From positions 1,364,001-1,428,000 of the forward strand of contig NC_014640.1 of NCBI RefSeq assembly GCF_000165835.1: a stretch of DNA of 64,000 nucleotides, given 5' to 3'. This DNA comes from Achromobacter xylosoxidans A8. GTDB taxonomy: Bacteria; Pseudomonadota; Gammaproteobacteria; Burkholderiales; Burkholderiaceae_B. Shown here piece after piece: positions 52,168 through 59,860 of the stretch. Numbering within the stretch: position 1 is the stretch's first letter; each line of letters starts with the position of its first letter. The position numbers and the translations under genes were made by a program. The notes under the pieces are model-generated. The model did no database searches. It was not told the origin of the DNA and saw nothing but the letters and a program-made list of their open reading frames with translations.

Positions 52168-52188
52168 CGGCTCTGCACGAAGCCGAAA

Positions 52189-52563
52189 TTACCTGCCGAA
52201 GTACTTCTTGAACCATGGCTGCTCTTCGTATGGCGATTGCTGGCCGCTGCTTATCCGGCAAAGCTTCGAGGGGTTGGCATCGCCGGCCCTGCTCTTGCCA
52301 ACCAGCGTCCAGCTCTTCGATTCGGGATTGTTGAAGACCTCCATCTCCCATTGGGCATTTGTTGCTGTGAGACCCGTCGGCACTTGCTTTGCGATATTGA
52401 CGAGAGCGCTCTTGACGCGAAAGCCATAGTCGCACACCGGTTCCTTGTAGAAGCCGATCTCATCGCGTTCGCGTTCCCATTCAGCGGCAAGGGCGGAGTT
52501 CCCGGCGACAAGAGTGCTGAGCGTCATGGCGAACGCGGCGGATCTGCAGAGTGGTATCGGCAT
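52189..52563 (-). CDS. Small secreted protein, paralogue of the divergent neighbour
   Basis: A 124-residue exported protein; the ATG at 52563 has AGGAG nine bases ahead and starts a signal peptide cut near ALA-AEW. Shared landmarks with the divergent protein at 52806 are EPVCDY, a WEMEVFNN strand, SWTLVG, a later Cys (KLCR), and a C-terminal WFKKYF. The two cysteines may form a disulfide. I recognise no named family or function. A long near-perfect hairpin sits upstream in the shared spacer. Confidence 0.75.
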   Translation of the reverse strand: MPIPLCRSAAFAMTLSTLVAGNSALAAEWERERDEIGFYKEPVCDYGFRVKSALVNIAKQVPTGLTATNAQWEMEVFNNPESKSWTLVGKSRAGDANPSKLCRISSGQQSPYEEQPWFKKYFGR

Positions 52564-52596
52564 CGCTATGCACTCCTGGCGTTGCAATCGTCGTGT

Positions 52597-52632
52597 GATT
52601 CTTGCCACCGGGCGCGCCGGTGGTCAAGAATC
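52597..52632. repeat. Long near-perfect hairpin in the spacer between the two secreted paralogues
   Basis: GATTCTTG-CCACCGG and CCGGTGGTCAAGAATC pair with a single bulged base around GCGCG. There is no T-run on either side, so it is not an ordinary terminator. It lies 34 bases upstream of the minus-strand gene and may be an operator, a REP-like element or an RNA structure. I saw no second copy in the window. Confidence 0.6.
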
Positions 52633-52805
52633 CTTAGGGATGAATCCAAAGGATTGAACTGTTGGCTTTGACTGTCGGCCAAGGGAGAGCGCGGGCTTGC
52701 GCGTGTGGCGCTGGCATGCATACGATGGTTCAGGCCGGCGGGGGGCTCGCGGCACGGTAGTAGTGCCCTCTCTTTGCCGCCCGACTGATATCCGGACGTC
52801 CGCCC

Positions 52806-53168
52806 ATGAATACCTGTTGCCGACTCATCACGTCCCTTATGGCCGCGGCGCTCGCCGTGCCAGCTTTCGGCGCTTCTCCCGGGAAGCCCAACCTGGACGA
52901 GTACGGACTGGAGAGGGAGCCTCTCTGCAGCTACGCCTTGCCTGAATCGCTGAAGGCGCTACAAAAGGAATTGCCGTCGGGCGAATACGTGCAGACGGCG
53001 GGTTGGAAGGCCGAGATATATGTCAATCGGGACAGGCGAACCTGGACGCTGGTTGGAACACGGCTGGGACCGGATGAGGACCCAGACGAGATGTGCCCTC
53101 TCGCGCGTGGCGTGGGGGACTACAGGACGCAGAAGTGGTATCAGGCGTACTTCGCGCAGCGCAAGTAG
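52806..53168 (+). CDS. Small secreted protein, paralogue of the divergent neighbour
   Basis: A 120-residue exported protein with signal peptide cut near AFG-ASP. It keeps the pattern of the protein at 52189: EPLCSYALPESLKALQKELP, WKAEIYVNRD, TWTLVG, a second Cys in DEMCPL and a C-terminal WYQAYF. Identity is low outside these positions, implying old duplication. No domain name can be given. It lies 242 bases from its divergent partner and ahead of a convergent DUF3298-like gene. Confidence 0.75.
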   Translation: MNTCCRLITSLMAAALAVPAFGASPGKPNLDEYGLEREPLCSYALPESLKALQKELPSGEYVQTAGWKAEIYVNRDRRTWTLVGTRLGPDEDPDEMCPLARGVGDYRTQKWYQAYFAQRK

Positions 53169-53224
53169 GGCGGTCCAGCCGTGTTTGATCCGAGGCTGGG
53201 CAAGCGCACCAGCCTCCGTCCCAT

Positions 53225-54466
53225 TCAGTCGGAAACCAGATACGCCTGTCCGCCCGGCTTCAGATAAGGCGCCAAGGCCTTGAACGGCAGGCTGGCGTGC
53301 GTGCCCAGGCAAGCGCCCGCCGAGTGTCCGACTCCGGACACGGACAGGCTCAGCGCACCGGGCGCCTGGACTCCCAGCGCCAGATAGTCGGGCCAGAGGT
53401 CCGCGCAGTCTTCCAGATTGGGATGGTCCTCGGACTGTGGGGCCTCCGTTCCCGCCTTGACGGCCTGTTGCACCAGCCCGAGCAGGGCAGCACTCTTTTC
53501 CCCGCCAAAGCTGCGCTTGCCCGGCACATAGGCGTCGAACACGCGATTCCAGTCCAGGTACTCGCCGCGCAGCAGATCGAAGGTATAGGGCTCGAAATGG
53601 TTGTAGGGATGCGCTCCGCCGCAGTCCAGGCTGCCCGACTCGGTCACCGTCATCAGCGCGGCGGACAGCCAGGTGACGTTCACCGCTTCCTCATCGAAGC
53701 CGCCCAGCGTGCCAGCGCCGGGATTGCCGCTGGTGTAGGCCGACGCCATGCAGTCCAGCGCGCCCAGGCTCTTCTGCCAATGGCGCTGTTCCAGCAGATA
53801 GTTGGTGCGTTGCAGGACCTGCGCGTCGGGATGGCGCGTCAGCCGGGGATACGTGAACTTGGTGCGCGGGTCGCGCCACATGCGATAGGCCACTACGCCG
53901 TGGCCGATTTCCTTGCCAACGGGCTGGGCGTGTCCCGCCAGCTTCAGCGTTTCGTACGGCGCGCGAACGGCATTGATGCCTGCCTGGACATCGACATCGC
54001 CAAGATTGAACTGACTGGCGCGGGCCTGCTTTCGGTCCTTCTCCAGTTGCGTCGTGTCGTATTGGGCGACCTGCTTCAGGTCGAAGCGGCGTTGCTTGCC
54101 GGTGTGGACGTCGGTCCAGAGACCGCGGTAGCCGTCGGCGTCGCGCGTGCCTTGCCAGCTTGCGGCTTGATCCGCTGGCTTGGAAGCCGACGTGCCTCCT
54201 TGGAGGGGCTTGGGCTCGAAGAGTTCCTCGCTTTTGCCTTGCAGAGGGATGTCCACGCCGCGTTTTGCGTAGAAGTAGCGGCCGGTCAATTCGCCATTGG
54301 CCGCCGCGTCGGTGTCCAGCTCCAGCACGATGTCGCCAGCGCCTTGCAGTGTTCCGGCGTAGACGGTGCGGGGCGTGGCGGCGGCCTGGGTGGCCGAAAG
54401 GGACAGGACGGCAAGCGCAAGCACGGCGCGGCAGTTACGGTGCATACGAAACGGTGAGCGAAGCAT
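53225..54466 (-). CDS. DUF3298-like secreted protein
   Basis: A 413-residue exported protein; signal peptide cut near TQAAA-TPR. The N-terminal third is a beta-rich stretch (TVYAGTLQGAGDIVLELDTD, YFYAKRGVDIPLQGKSEELF); the C-terminal half carries a DUF3298-like domain (SLDCGGAHPYNHFEPYTFDL, LRGEYLDWNRVFD) as in RsiV- and PdaC-type proteins, where it can bind lysozyme or cell-wall ligands. A later GHSAGACLGTHASLPFKALA may be part of it. A second in-frame ATG lies at 54445 (MHRNC). No regulatory or sigma gene adjoins it, so its role is open. Confidence 0.7.
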   Translation of the reverse strand: MLRSPFRMHRNCRAVLALAVLSLSATQAAATPRTVYAGTLQGAGDIVLELDTDAAANGELTGRYFYAKRGVDIPLQGKSEELFEPKPLQGGTSASKPADQAASWQGTRDADGYRGLWTDVHTGKQRRFDLKQVAQYDTTQLEKDRKQARASQFNLGDVDVQAGINAVRAPYETLKLAGHAQPVGKEIGHGVVAYRMWRDPRTKFTYPRLTRHPDAQVLQRTNYLLEQRHWQKSLGALDCMASAYTSGNPGAGTLGGFDEEAVNVTWLSAALMTVTESGSLDCGGAHPYNHFEPYTFDLLRGEYLDWNRVFDAYVPGKRSFGGEKSAALLGLVQQAVKAGTEAPQSEDHPNLEDCADLWPDYLALGVQAPGALSLSVSGVGHSAGACLGTHASLPFKALAPYLKPGGQAYLVSD

Positions 54467-54516
54467 CGAGGGGCCTGGGAACCAAGGGAGGGAGTCGGCT
54501 GAATATACCGGAACTG

Positions 54517-55008
54517 TCAGCCCAGCAGTGCAGCCGCCTCGCCGTCCGCAAGCATCTGTTCAAACAGGTCATCAAGACTGCTGGCCACCTCGCTGACCGC
54601 CTCGAACTCCGGTTCGACTCCATGTACGATCCGGCCCGAGATCCGGTCGATCGCGAGAAACTCGTAATCGTCGCCCACGCTCATGAAGATTGGCACATGG
54701 CGCGCCCAGAAAACGTCGATCTCTTGCCGGTCGGCATCGCCGAGGGCGGCCTCCAGGCTCATCTGGCGAAAGGCGTCTTGCCCGAAGGCGCTGTCGGTGG
54801 TTCCGGCATAGTCGGCCGCGCTCAGGAACCAGCGCGTGTCGTCCGCGCTGCTCAGCTGTGTGTACAAAGACAGGAACAGCGCGTGTTCAGTGCTGCCAGC
54901 CGGCGCAGCCATGGGAGCGGAGACAGACTCGGAAGGCAATACGGTCCAGCCGCGCGCGGCAAGGAAGTCCAGGAAACGTCTGTGCAGGATGCTCATCAGG
55001 CCCGCCAT
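54517..55008 (-). CDS. SUKH/SMI1-KNR4-like protein
   Basis: A 163-residue cytoplasmic protein resembling the SMI1/KNR4 (SUKH) fold: GDDYEFLAIDRISGRIVHGV near residues 109-128 and SSLDDLFEQMLADGEAAALL at the end are the typical back part, and FGQDAFRQMSLEAALGDADR precedes them. SUKH proteins often act as immunity proteins to contact-delivered toxins. The ATG at 55008 lies two bases after the stop of the upstream LRR gene; another ATG at 54996 is possible. The open frame continues upstream over that gene but is a shadow. No toxin is adjacent, so immunity is a guess. Confidence 0.65.
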   Translation of the reverse strand: MAGLMSILHRRFLDFLAARGWTVLPSESVSAPMAAPAGSTEHALFLSLYTQLSSADDTRWFLSAADYAGTTDSAFGQDAFRQMSLEAALGDADRQEIDVFWARHVPIFMSVGDDYEFLAIDRISGRIVHGVEPEFEAVSEVASSLDDLFEQMLADGEAAALLG

Positions 55009-55010
55009 TG

Positions 55011-55886
55011 CTATCGCGTCGCCGCGATGTTGGCGCGCCGCAAGCGCCCATTCAAGGTTTGCGCCAACTCGCCCAAGCCCACATCGCCGCAGCCGACCAG
55101 CGTCAGCTCCTGCAAGCGGGTCAGCTCTTCCAGCACGCCGATGTCCGCAATCCGCTTGCAGTACTGAATATCCAGCTGCTCCAAGCCTGCAAGTGCGGCA
55201 ATCGGACCTATCGTCTCCAGCGCACCCTGGTTCTTCAACCGCAAGGAGCGCAATCCGGCGAGTTGCTCGATACCGGACAGGGTCTTCAATCCGCGACCCG
55301 CCAGCAGCCCTAACGCTAAAAGCGGCAGCCCCGCGATGCGATCGAACACCGACGAATCGAACGGCACGTTCCACAGATTCAGCTCCTGGAGCGGCAGGCT
55401 CAAGACGCGGTCCAGCAGCGCGCCGCGCCGGTCTGGGACCATGGACAGCGACATCAATGCCGGGAAGTCTTCCGGATCGAACCGCAGTGTGGCGCCCACC
55501 GTCAGCGCTTCCAGCCTGGGCAGCGGGCCGGCCTGCCAGGTGTACGTGCCGGGTTCGGGATGGATGGAAAGATGGCGCAGGCTGTCTGGGAGCATGTCGG
55601 CGCGCAATCCGGTAAGAACGCTGCCTGGGACGGCGCCGGGACCGACGGACAGATGGAGCAGCGACGGCAGCCGGGCGATGAGCTCGGGCAACTCGTGCAG
55701 CGGGTCGCCATGAGGCGCCCATAGATGCGCGTCTTCGATCTTGGCCAGGGTGGCTTCGTCCGGCGGGGCATCGTAAAACACAATGCGTTCATCCGAGCCT
55801 GCGAATTGCGAGCGCTGGCGGCTGTGCATGAAGCGCCAGATCTGGGCGCGGGCGGGGAGGGGGGCCGAAAACGGGACGAAGGACAT
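55011..55886 (-). CDS. Leucine-rich-repeat-like protein
   Basis: A 291-residue protein, probably cytoplasmic (no signal peptide), with irregular leucine-rich repeats in its second half: LPLQELNLWNVPFDSSVF, GLPLLALGLLAGRGLKTLSG, LAGLRSLRLKNQGALETIGP, LAGLEQLDIQYCKRIADIG and LTRLQELTLVGCGDVG. The first half has similar but weaker repeats. Such proteins bind other proteins. It immediately precedes, and probably is co-translated with, the SUKH-like gene, an arrangement seen in polymorphic-toxin immunity loci. Function not established. Confidence 0.75.
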   Translation of the reverse strand: MSFVPFSAPLPARAQIWRFMHSRQRSQFAGSDERIVFYDAPPDEATLAKIEDAHLWAPHGDPLHELPELIARLPSLLHLSVGPGAVPGSVLTGLRADMLPDSLRHLSIHPEPGTYTWQAGPLPRLEALTVGATLRFDPEDFPALMSLSMVPDRRGALLDRVLSLPLQELNLWNVPFDSSVFDRIAGLPLLALGLLAGRGLKTLSGIEQLAGLRSLRLKNQGALETIGPIAALAGLEQLDIQYCKRIADIGVLEELTRLQELTLVGCGDVGLGELAQTLNGRLRRANIAATR

Positions 55887-55913
55887 GTGGCTTGCCGACA
55901 GGCCGTTGGGAGG

Positions 55914-56342
55914 TCAGCTTGCTGCGCTCAACATGTCGATTCGACGCTGATGGCGCGATCCGTCAAAGGGAGTGTCCAGGAAAGCGCTGACACATTCGCG
56001 CGCGACCTCGATTCCTATGATTCTGCTTCCAAGCGCCAATACGTTCGCGTCGTTGTGTTGGCGGCTCAAGCGAGCCATGGTGGCGTTTGTGCACAAGGCG
56101 GCTCTTGCGGCAGGGAAACGATTGACGGCAATCGAAATGCCTATGCCCGAGCCGCAAATCACGACGCCTTTTTGGACTCGGCCGTCCGTGATGGCTTGTC
56201 CCATTGCAAAACCAAAAGCGGGGTAGTCAACCGAGTCTGCGCTGTGGGTTCCGAGGTCTAGCCACTCTACATTCTCGAAGGCCTTCTTCAGTATTTCCTT
56301 GAGTTCGAATCCGGCGTGGTCGGAGGCAATGGCGATTTGCAT
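55914..56342 (-). CDS. rpiB: Ribose-5-phosphate isomerase B
   Basis: A 142-residue RpiB/LacAB-family isomerase interconverting ribose-5-phosphate and ribulose-5-phosphate. The family start is IAIASDHAGFELKEILKKAF; the active-site Cys lies in VVICGSGIGISIAVNRFPAA near residue 66, and ARLSRQHNDANVLALGSRII near 90-109 carries the conserved phosphate-binding pattern. The length matches RpiB (about 145). It stands alone, 27 bases downstream of nothing co-oriented but the divergent side of the LRR gene, so its pathway partner is not shown here. Confidence 0.92.
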   Translation of the reverse strand: MQIAIASDHAGFELKEILKKAFENVEWLDLGTHSADSVDYPAFGFAMGQAITDGRVQKGVVICGSGIGISIAVNRFPAARAALCTNATMARLSRQHNDANVLALGSRIIGIEVARECVSAFLDTPFDGSRHQRRIDMLSAAS

Positions 56343-56478
56343 GCTATTTCACTTATGCGGAATGGTCGGCGCGAGGCTTGGGACGGATCGGAGAAATGGC
56401 GTCGCAGTGAAAACTGTCGAGCGGAATTGTAGTTTGCCAACAAGCCGCACAGCATAGTTGTCCCGGAGTAGCCTCTTC

Positions 56479-56511
56479 GTAACTTGATAGATGAAAATTA
56501 AGTGGTTACAT
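56479..56511 (+). promoter_or_regulatory. GTAAC-N20-GGTTAC element upstream of the CGNR regulator gene
   Basis: GTAAC at 56479 and GGTTAC at 56504 are 25 bases apart start-to-start, and AAATTAAGTGGTTACAT (56495-56511) matches 13 of 17 bases of the element before the alpha/beta hydrolase at 57210. The block ends 17 bases ahead of the ATG at 56529. Autoregulation by the CGNR protein is inferred. Confidence 0.5.
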
Positions 56512-56528
56512 TGTGGGTGGAGAATCTC

Positions 56529-57110
56529 ATGACTGCCACTACGCTCAAGCCCGACTTCCGCCTGCTCGGCGATGACGTGGCGCTGGATCTGATCAACACC
56601 ATCGAGCAATCCGACGATGGCCCTCGGGACCGCCTGCAATCGGACGACGATGTGCGGGCGTGGCTGGACGCCGCGGGCTTTGCGCCGGCCCAGCGCAAGG
56701 CGCCCAAGGGCCTGCTCGATTCCGCGCGAACATTGCGCGAGACCGTGCGCGCTTTGGTAGCCCAACGAAAGGCAGGGTTGCCGCTCAAGCTAAGTGCGCT
56801 CAACCAGGCGCTCGCAGCCGGCGGCAGTCATCTCGAGCTTACCGTTGTGGCGGGCGCGCCCAGCTTGGCACGCCGCTATGACGCGGCCACCCCCGATCAA
56901 TGGCTGCTTCCCGCCGCGGAGGCCGCCGCGGAGTTGCTCGTGCACGGCGACTTCGAGCTGGTGCGCAAATGCGAAAGCCCGCTCTGTTCCCTCTGGTTCT
57001 ACGATCGCACGCGATCGCATCGTCGCAGGTGGTGCAGCATGTCGCTTTGCGGCAATCGGCACAAGGTGGCGGCCTTTCGCCAAAGGGAAGCCCAGGACGC
57101 GGCTTCGTGA
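56529..57110 (+). CDS. CGNR zinc-finger regulator (ABATE domain)
   Basis: A 193-residue putative regulator. The N-terminal ABATE-type domain holds DFRLLGDDVALDLINTIEQS; the C-terminal CGNR zinc finger has Cys-x4-Cys in VRKCESPLCSLWFYDRT and the Cys-x4-Cys in RWCSMSLCGNRHKVAAF near residues 170-180, where DNA contact is expected. GGAG lies ahead of the ATG at 56529; the frame extends back to a GTG inside the operator. It precedes an alpha/beta hydrolase whose promoter carries the same motif, so it likely senses that enzyme's substrate. Strong terminator follows. Confidence 0.88.
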   Translation: MTATTLKPDFRLLGDDVALDLINTIEQSDDGPRDRLQSDDDVRAWLDAAGFAPAQRKAPKGLLDSARTLRETVRALVAQRKAGLPLKLSALNQALAAGGSHLELTVVAGAPSLARRYDAATPDQWLLPAAEAAAELLVHGDFELVRKCESPLCSLWFYDRTRSHRRRWCSMSLCGNRHKVAAFRQREAQDAAS

Positions 57111-57128
57111 GCGCTTGCTTGCTCACCC

Positions 57129-57155
57129 ATCCGGCCGCTTGGCCGGATTTTTTTT
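57129..57155 (+). terminator. Intrinsic terminator after the CGNR gene
   Basis: ATCCGGCC pairs perfectly with GGCCGGAT around GCTT and is followed by seven T. It separates the regulator from the hydrolase, so the hydrolase uses its own promoter next to the matching operator element. Confidence 0.92.
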
Positions 57156-57192
57156 GGATGAACCTCTCCTGGCAATAGTCCCTCTCTATTTG

Positions 57193-57226
57193 AGTAACCG
57201 TTAAAACTTAAATTGACAGGTTACTT
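57193..57226 (+). promoter_or_regulatory. GTAAC-N20-GGTTAC element upstream of the alpha/beta hydrolase
   Basis: AGTAACC (57193-57199) and GGTTACT (57219-57225) are perfect inverted arms; GTAAC and GGTTAC start 25 bases apart exactly as in the element at 56479. AAATTGACAGGTTACTT aligns at 13 of 17 positions with the first copy. It lies about 75 bases before the hydrolase ATG and probably overlaps its promoter. Confidence 0.55.
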
Positions 57227-57300
57227 AAAACGAGAAAAAATGGCGTAAAAGGCCTGTAGGAATCCGGCCGTTGATCCAGTCCCTGACCACGGAGATCGTC

Positions 57301-58173
57301 ATGTCCAGTACCCCTGAAAGCCAGATCCAAACGCGTCGCGTGCAAGCCGATGGCCTGAATTTTTTCTATCGTGCAGCAGGCGATCCCAATGCGCCCGTGC
57401 TGCTGCTTCTGCATGGGTTCCCCAGTTCCTCTCATCAATTCCGCAACCTGATCCCGCTTCTGGCCACGCGCTTTCACGTGATTGCCCCGGATCTGCCCGG
57501 CTTTGGCTTCACGGAAGTTCCCGAGGAGCGCCGGTACCGGTACACGTTCGACGACCTGGCCGTATCGCTCGGCGCTTTCGTCGATGCGCTGGGCCTGAAG
57601 CGCTATGCGATGTTCGTCTTCGACTATGGCGCGCCCGTCGGGCTGCGCCTGGCGCTTGCCCACCCAGAGCGGGTGACCGGCCTGGTCTCGCAGAATGGCA
57701 ACGCTTATCTCGAAGGCCTGGGCGATGCCTGGGCGCCAGTCCGTGCCTACTGGGCGGAGCCGACCGCGGCCAACCGGCAGGTTATCGCGGATGCCGTGCT
57801 GAACTTCGAGGGGACCAAATGGCAATACGTGCATGGCGTCGCCAATCCGGACGACGTGGCGCCGGAAAGCTACACGCTCGATGCCGCGCTGCTTGAGCGG
57901 CCGGGTAACAAGGACATCCAGCTCGATCTATTTCTGGACTATGCCAATAACCTGAAGCGGTATCCGGATTTCCAGGCCTTCTTCCGCGCGGCGAAAATCC
58001 CGACGCTGGCCATCTGGGGCCGCAACGATCCATTCTTCATTCCGCCTGGGGCCGAGGCGTACAAGCGGGACAATCCGGACGCGCAGGTTGAGTTGCTGGA
58101 TACCGGGCACTTTGCGCTTGAGACGCATGCGGCGTATATCGGGCGCCGGATCATCGAGGTGCTGGCGCCTTGA
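57301..58173 (+). CDS. Alpha/beta hydrolase (epoxide hydrolase/haloalkane dehalogenase-like)
   Basis: A 290-residue alpha/beta hydrolase. The oxyanion region is LLLLHGFPSSSHQFRNLIPL near residue 38, the nucleophile elbow FVFDYGAPVGLRL near 105 carries Asp instead of Ser, and GHFALETH near 270 carries the catalytic His; WGRNDPFF holds a further acid. Asp nucleophiles mark epoxide hydrolases, haloalkane and haloacetate dehalogenases. The ATG at 57301 follows GGAG; ten codons upstream are less likely. It follows a CGNR regulator with a shared upstream motif, suggesting inducible expression by a xenobiotic-like substrate. Confidence 0.85.
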   Translation: MSSTPESQIQTRRVQADGLNFFYRAAGDPNAPVLLLLHGFPSSSHQFRNLIPLLATRFHVIAPDLPGFGFTEVPEERRYRYTFDDLAVSLGAFVDALGLKRYAMFVFDYGAPVGLRLALAHPERVTGLVSQNGNAYLEGLGDAWAPVRAYWAEPTAANRQVIADAVLNFEGTKWQYVHGVANPDDVAPESYTLDAALLERPGNKDIQLDLFLDYANNLKRYPDFQAFFRAAKIPTLAIWGRNDPFFIPPGAEAYKRDNPDAQVELLDTGHFALETHAAYIGRRIIEVLAP

Positions 58174-58336
58174 TGGGTTTCGATAGGGGCGCGTCGAGTG
58201 CGGCCTTGTCATTCGGCGCATCTCTTGGCTCCCACCACATAAACCACCGCAGCCGGAGTCATATCAGCATCGTCTAGAGTCGCTGACGGGTTCAGGCTAA
58301 AGTGGCTGGTTCATGTGGATCAAGGGTGGATTGAGT

Positions 58337-59278
58337 ATGTCCGACGAAAGCACGCTTCTTGATGGCAACGCGGTGTACAGGACCTTGCTGGAGTCGACCA
58401 AGGCGATTCCCTGGAAGATCGATTGGGCCACGAAGAAGTTCGCCTATATCGGTCCGCAGATCGAGGCGTTGCTGGGCTGGACCGTAGCAAGCTGGGTGAG
58501 CGTGGAGGACTGGGCCATGCGTATGCACCCGGACGACCGCGATTCCGTGGTGAATTTTTGCGTCAGCCAATCCCAGGCCGGCGTCGACCATGAGGCAGAC
58601 TACCGGGCCTTGACCAAGGACAATGGCTATGTGTGGATCCGCGACGTCGTGCACGTCATGCGCGATGACAGAGGCGAAGTTCAAGCGCTGATTGGCTTCA
58701 TGTTCGACATCACCGAACGCAAGAAGACCGAGGAAAAGCTGCTGACCTTGCAAAAGGAGTTGGAGGCGCTGTCCTTCAAGGACGGCTTGACGAATATTGC
58801 CAACCGGCGTCGCTTCGACAGTGGTTTCGAACTGGAATGGGCGCGCGCGGACAGCGAACGAAAACCCCTGTCCGTATTGTTGCTCGACGTTGACTTTTTC
58901 AAGCAGTACAACGATTTGTATGGCCACACCCAGGGCGACCAGTGCCTGGTGGATATCGCGCAGACCTTGAACCTTGCGCTGGACGGCCCGCGCGATCTGG
59001 TTGCGCGATACGGCGGGGAAGAGTTTGTCGTGCTGCTGCCCGAAGCCGATGCCGAAGTCGCGCGGAAGGTTGCTGACCGTTGCCAGCGGTTGCTTCAGAA
59101 GAAGGCTATCGTGCACGCGCTGTCACCGCATGGCAGGCGCGTTACCGTCAGCATCGGAGCAGGCACGGTGGTGCCAGACGGGAAGACAGACCGTGCTGGT
59201 TTCGTCAAGGCCGTTGATCAGCAACTGTACGCGGCCAAGAACAACGGGCGAAACCGCATTGAGCACGTGGATCTATGA
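58337..59278 (+). CDS. PAS-GGEEF diguanylate cyclase
   Basis: A 313-residue signalling protein with an N-terminal PAS domain (about 15-125; IPWKIDWATKKFAYIGPQIE, LLGWTVASWV, YRALTKDNGYVWIRDVVHVM, ending FDITERKKTEEKL) and a C-terminal GGDEF domain (about 145-310). The active-site loop reads RYGGEEFVVLLPEADAEVAR, a functional GGEEF, with DVDFFKQYNDLYGHTQGDQC ahead of it. It should make cyclic di-GMP in response to a PAS signal. There is no membrane segment, so it is cytoplasmic. The RxxD inhibitory site before GGEEF is not clear (ALDGPRDLVAR). Confidence 0.93.
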   Translation: MSDESTLLDGNAVYRTLLESTKAIPWKIDWATKKFAYIGPQIEALLGWTVASWVSVEDWAMRMHPDDRDSVVNFCVSQSQAGVDHEADYRALTKDNGYVWIRDVVHVMRDDRGEVQALIGFMFDITERKKTEEKLLTLQKELEALSFKDGLTNIANRRRFDSGFELEWARADSERKPLSVLLLDVDFFKQYNDLYGHTQGDQCLVDIAQTLNLALDGPRDLVARYGGEEFVVLLPEADAEVARKVADRCQRLLQKKAIVHALSPHGRRVTVSIGAGTVVPDGKTDRAGFVKAVDQQLYAAKNNGRNRIEHVDL

Positions 59279-59381
59279 CCCGTCCGTGTGTAGGAAATAG
59301 GTGCCCGGCTACAATTTGCCTGCCCAGACGCTGCGAAATTGTAGTCTGACACCGTTATCCTGCCGAGGAATCAGCCCGTTC

Positions 59382-59810
59382 ATGCATATCGAAGAACGTA
59401 TCCAAATCGCAGTGCCTCCCATGGTCATCGACCATATTTGGAGCGAAGTCGACCGATGGCACCTTTGGGACCCGGACACCAAGCAAGCCCAATTGAACGG
59501 GCCATTCGTAGTTGGAACAAGGGGCCGGATAGTTCCCCGCAAGGGCATGGGCGTGCCCATGGTTGTCACAGAGCGATCAGAGGGCCGATCGTTCACCGTA
59601 GAGGGCTACATCCCTCTGTTCCGCATGCACTTCGAGCACACCGTTTCGCCGGTGGATGGCGGCTCGGAAGTCGCTCACCGCGTATGGTTCTCTGGCGCCC
59701 TTGCTGTTATTTTCGGGCCACGTGTTGCCAAGCAGATTCGGGAGGGGCTTCCTCAAACCATGCAATCACTTAAAGCATACGCTGAGCAACGCCAAGCGCC
59801 TCGTCACTAA
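59382..59810 (+). CDS. SRPBCC-fold protein
   Basis: A 142-residue protein of the SRPBCC/START-like superfamily, small ligand-binding folds. It shows HIEERIQIAVPPMVIDHIWS, EVDRWHLWDPDTKQAQLNGP, TRGRIVPRKGMG and the C-terminal long helix AKQIREGLPQTMQSLKAYAE. The ATG at 59382 (GAGGAA 12 bases ahead) starts at the fold; the frame runs 27 codons further back. No enzyme partner is adjacent and the ligand is unknown. Confidence 0.8.
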   Translation: MHIEERIQIAVPPMVIDHIWSEVDRWHLWDPDTKQAQLNGPFVVGTRGRIVPRKGMGVPMVVTERSEGRSFTVEGYIPLFRMHFEHTVSPVDGGSEVAHRVWFSGALAVIFGPRVAKQIREGLPQTMQSLKAYAEQRQAPRH

Positions 59811-59860
59811 CCATGGGTCAGTCAGGGATATGGCGTCAGCTTCACACTTATCCGCCAGCC

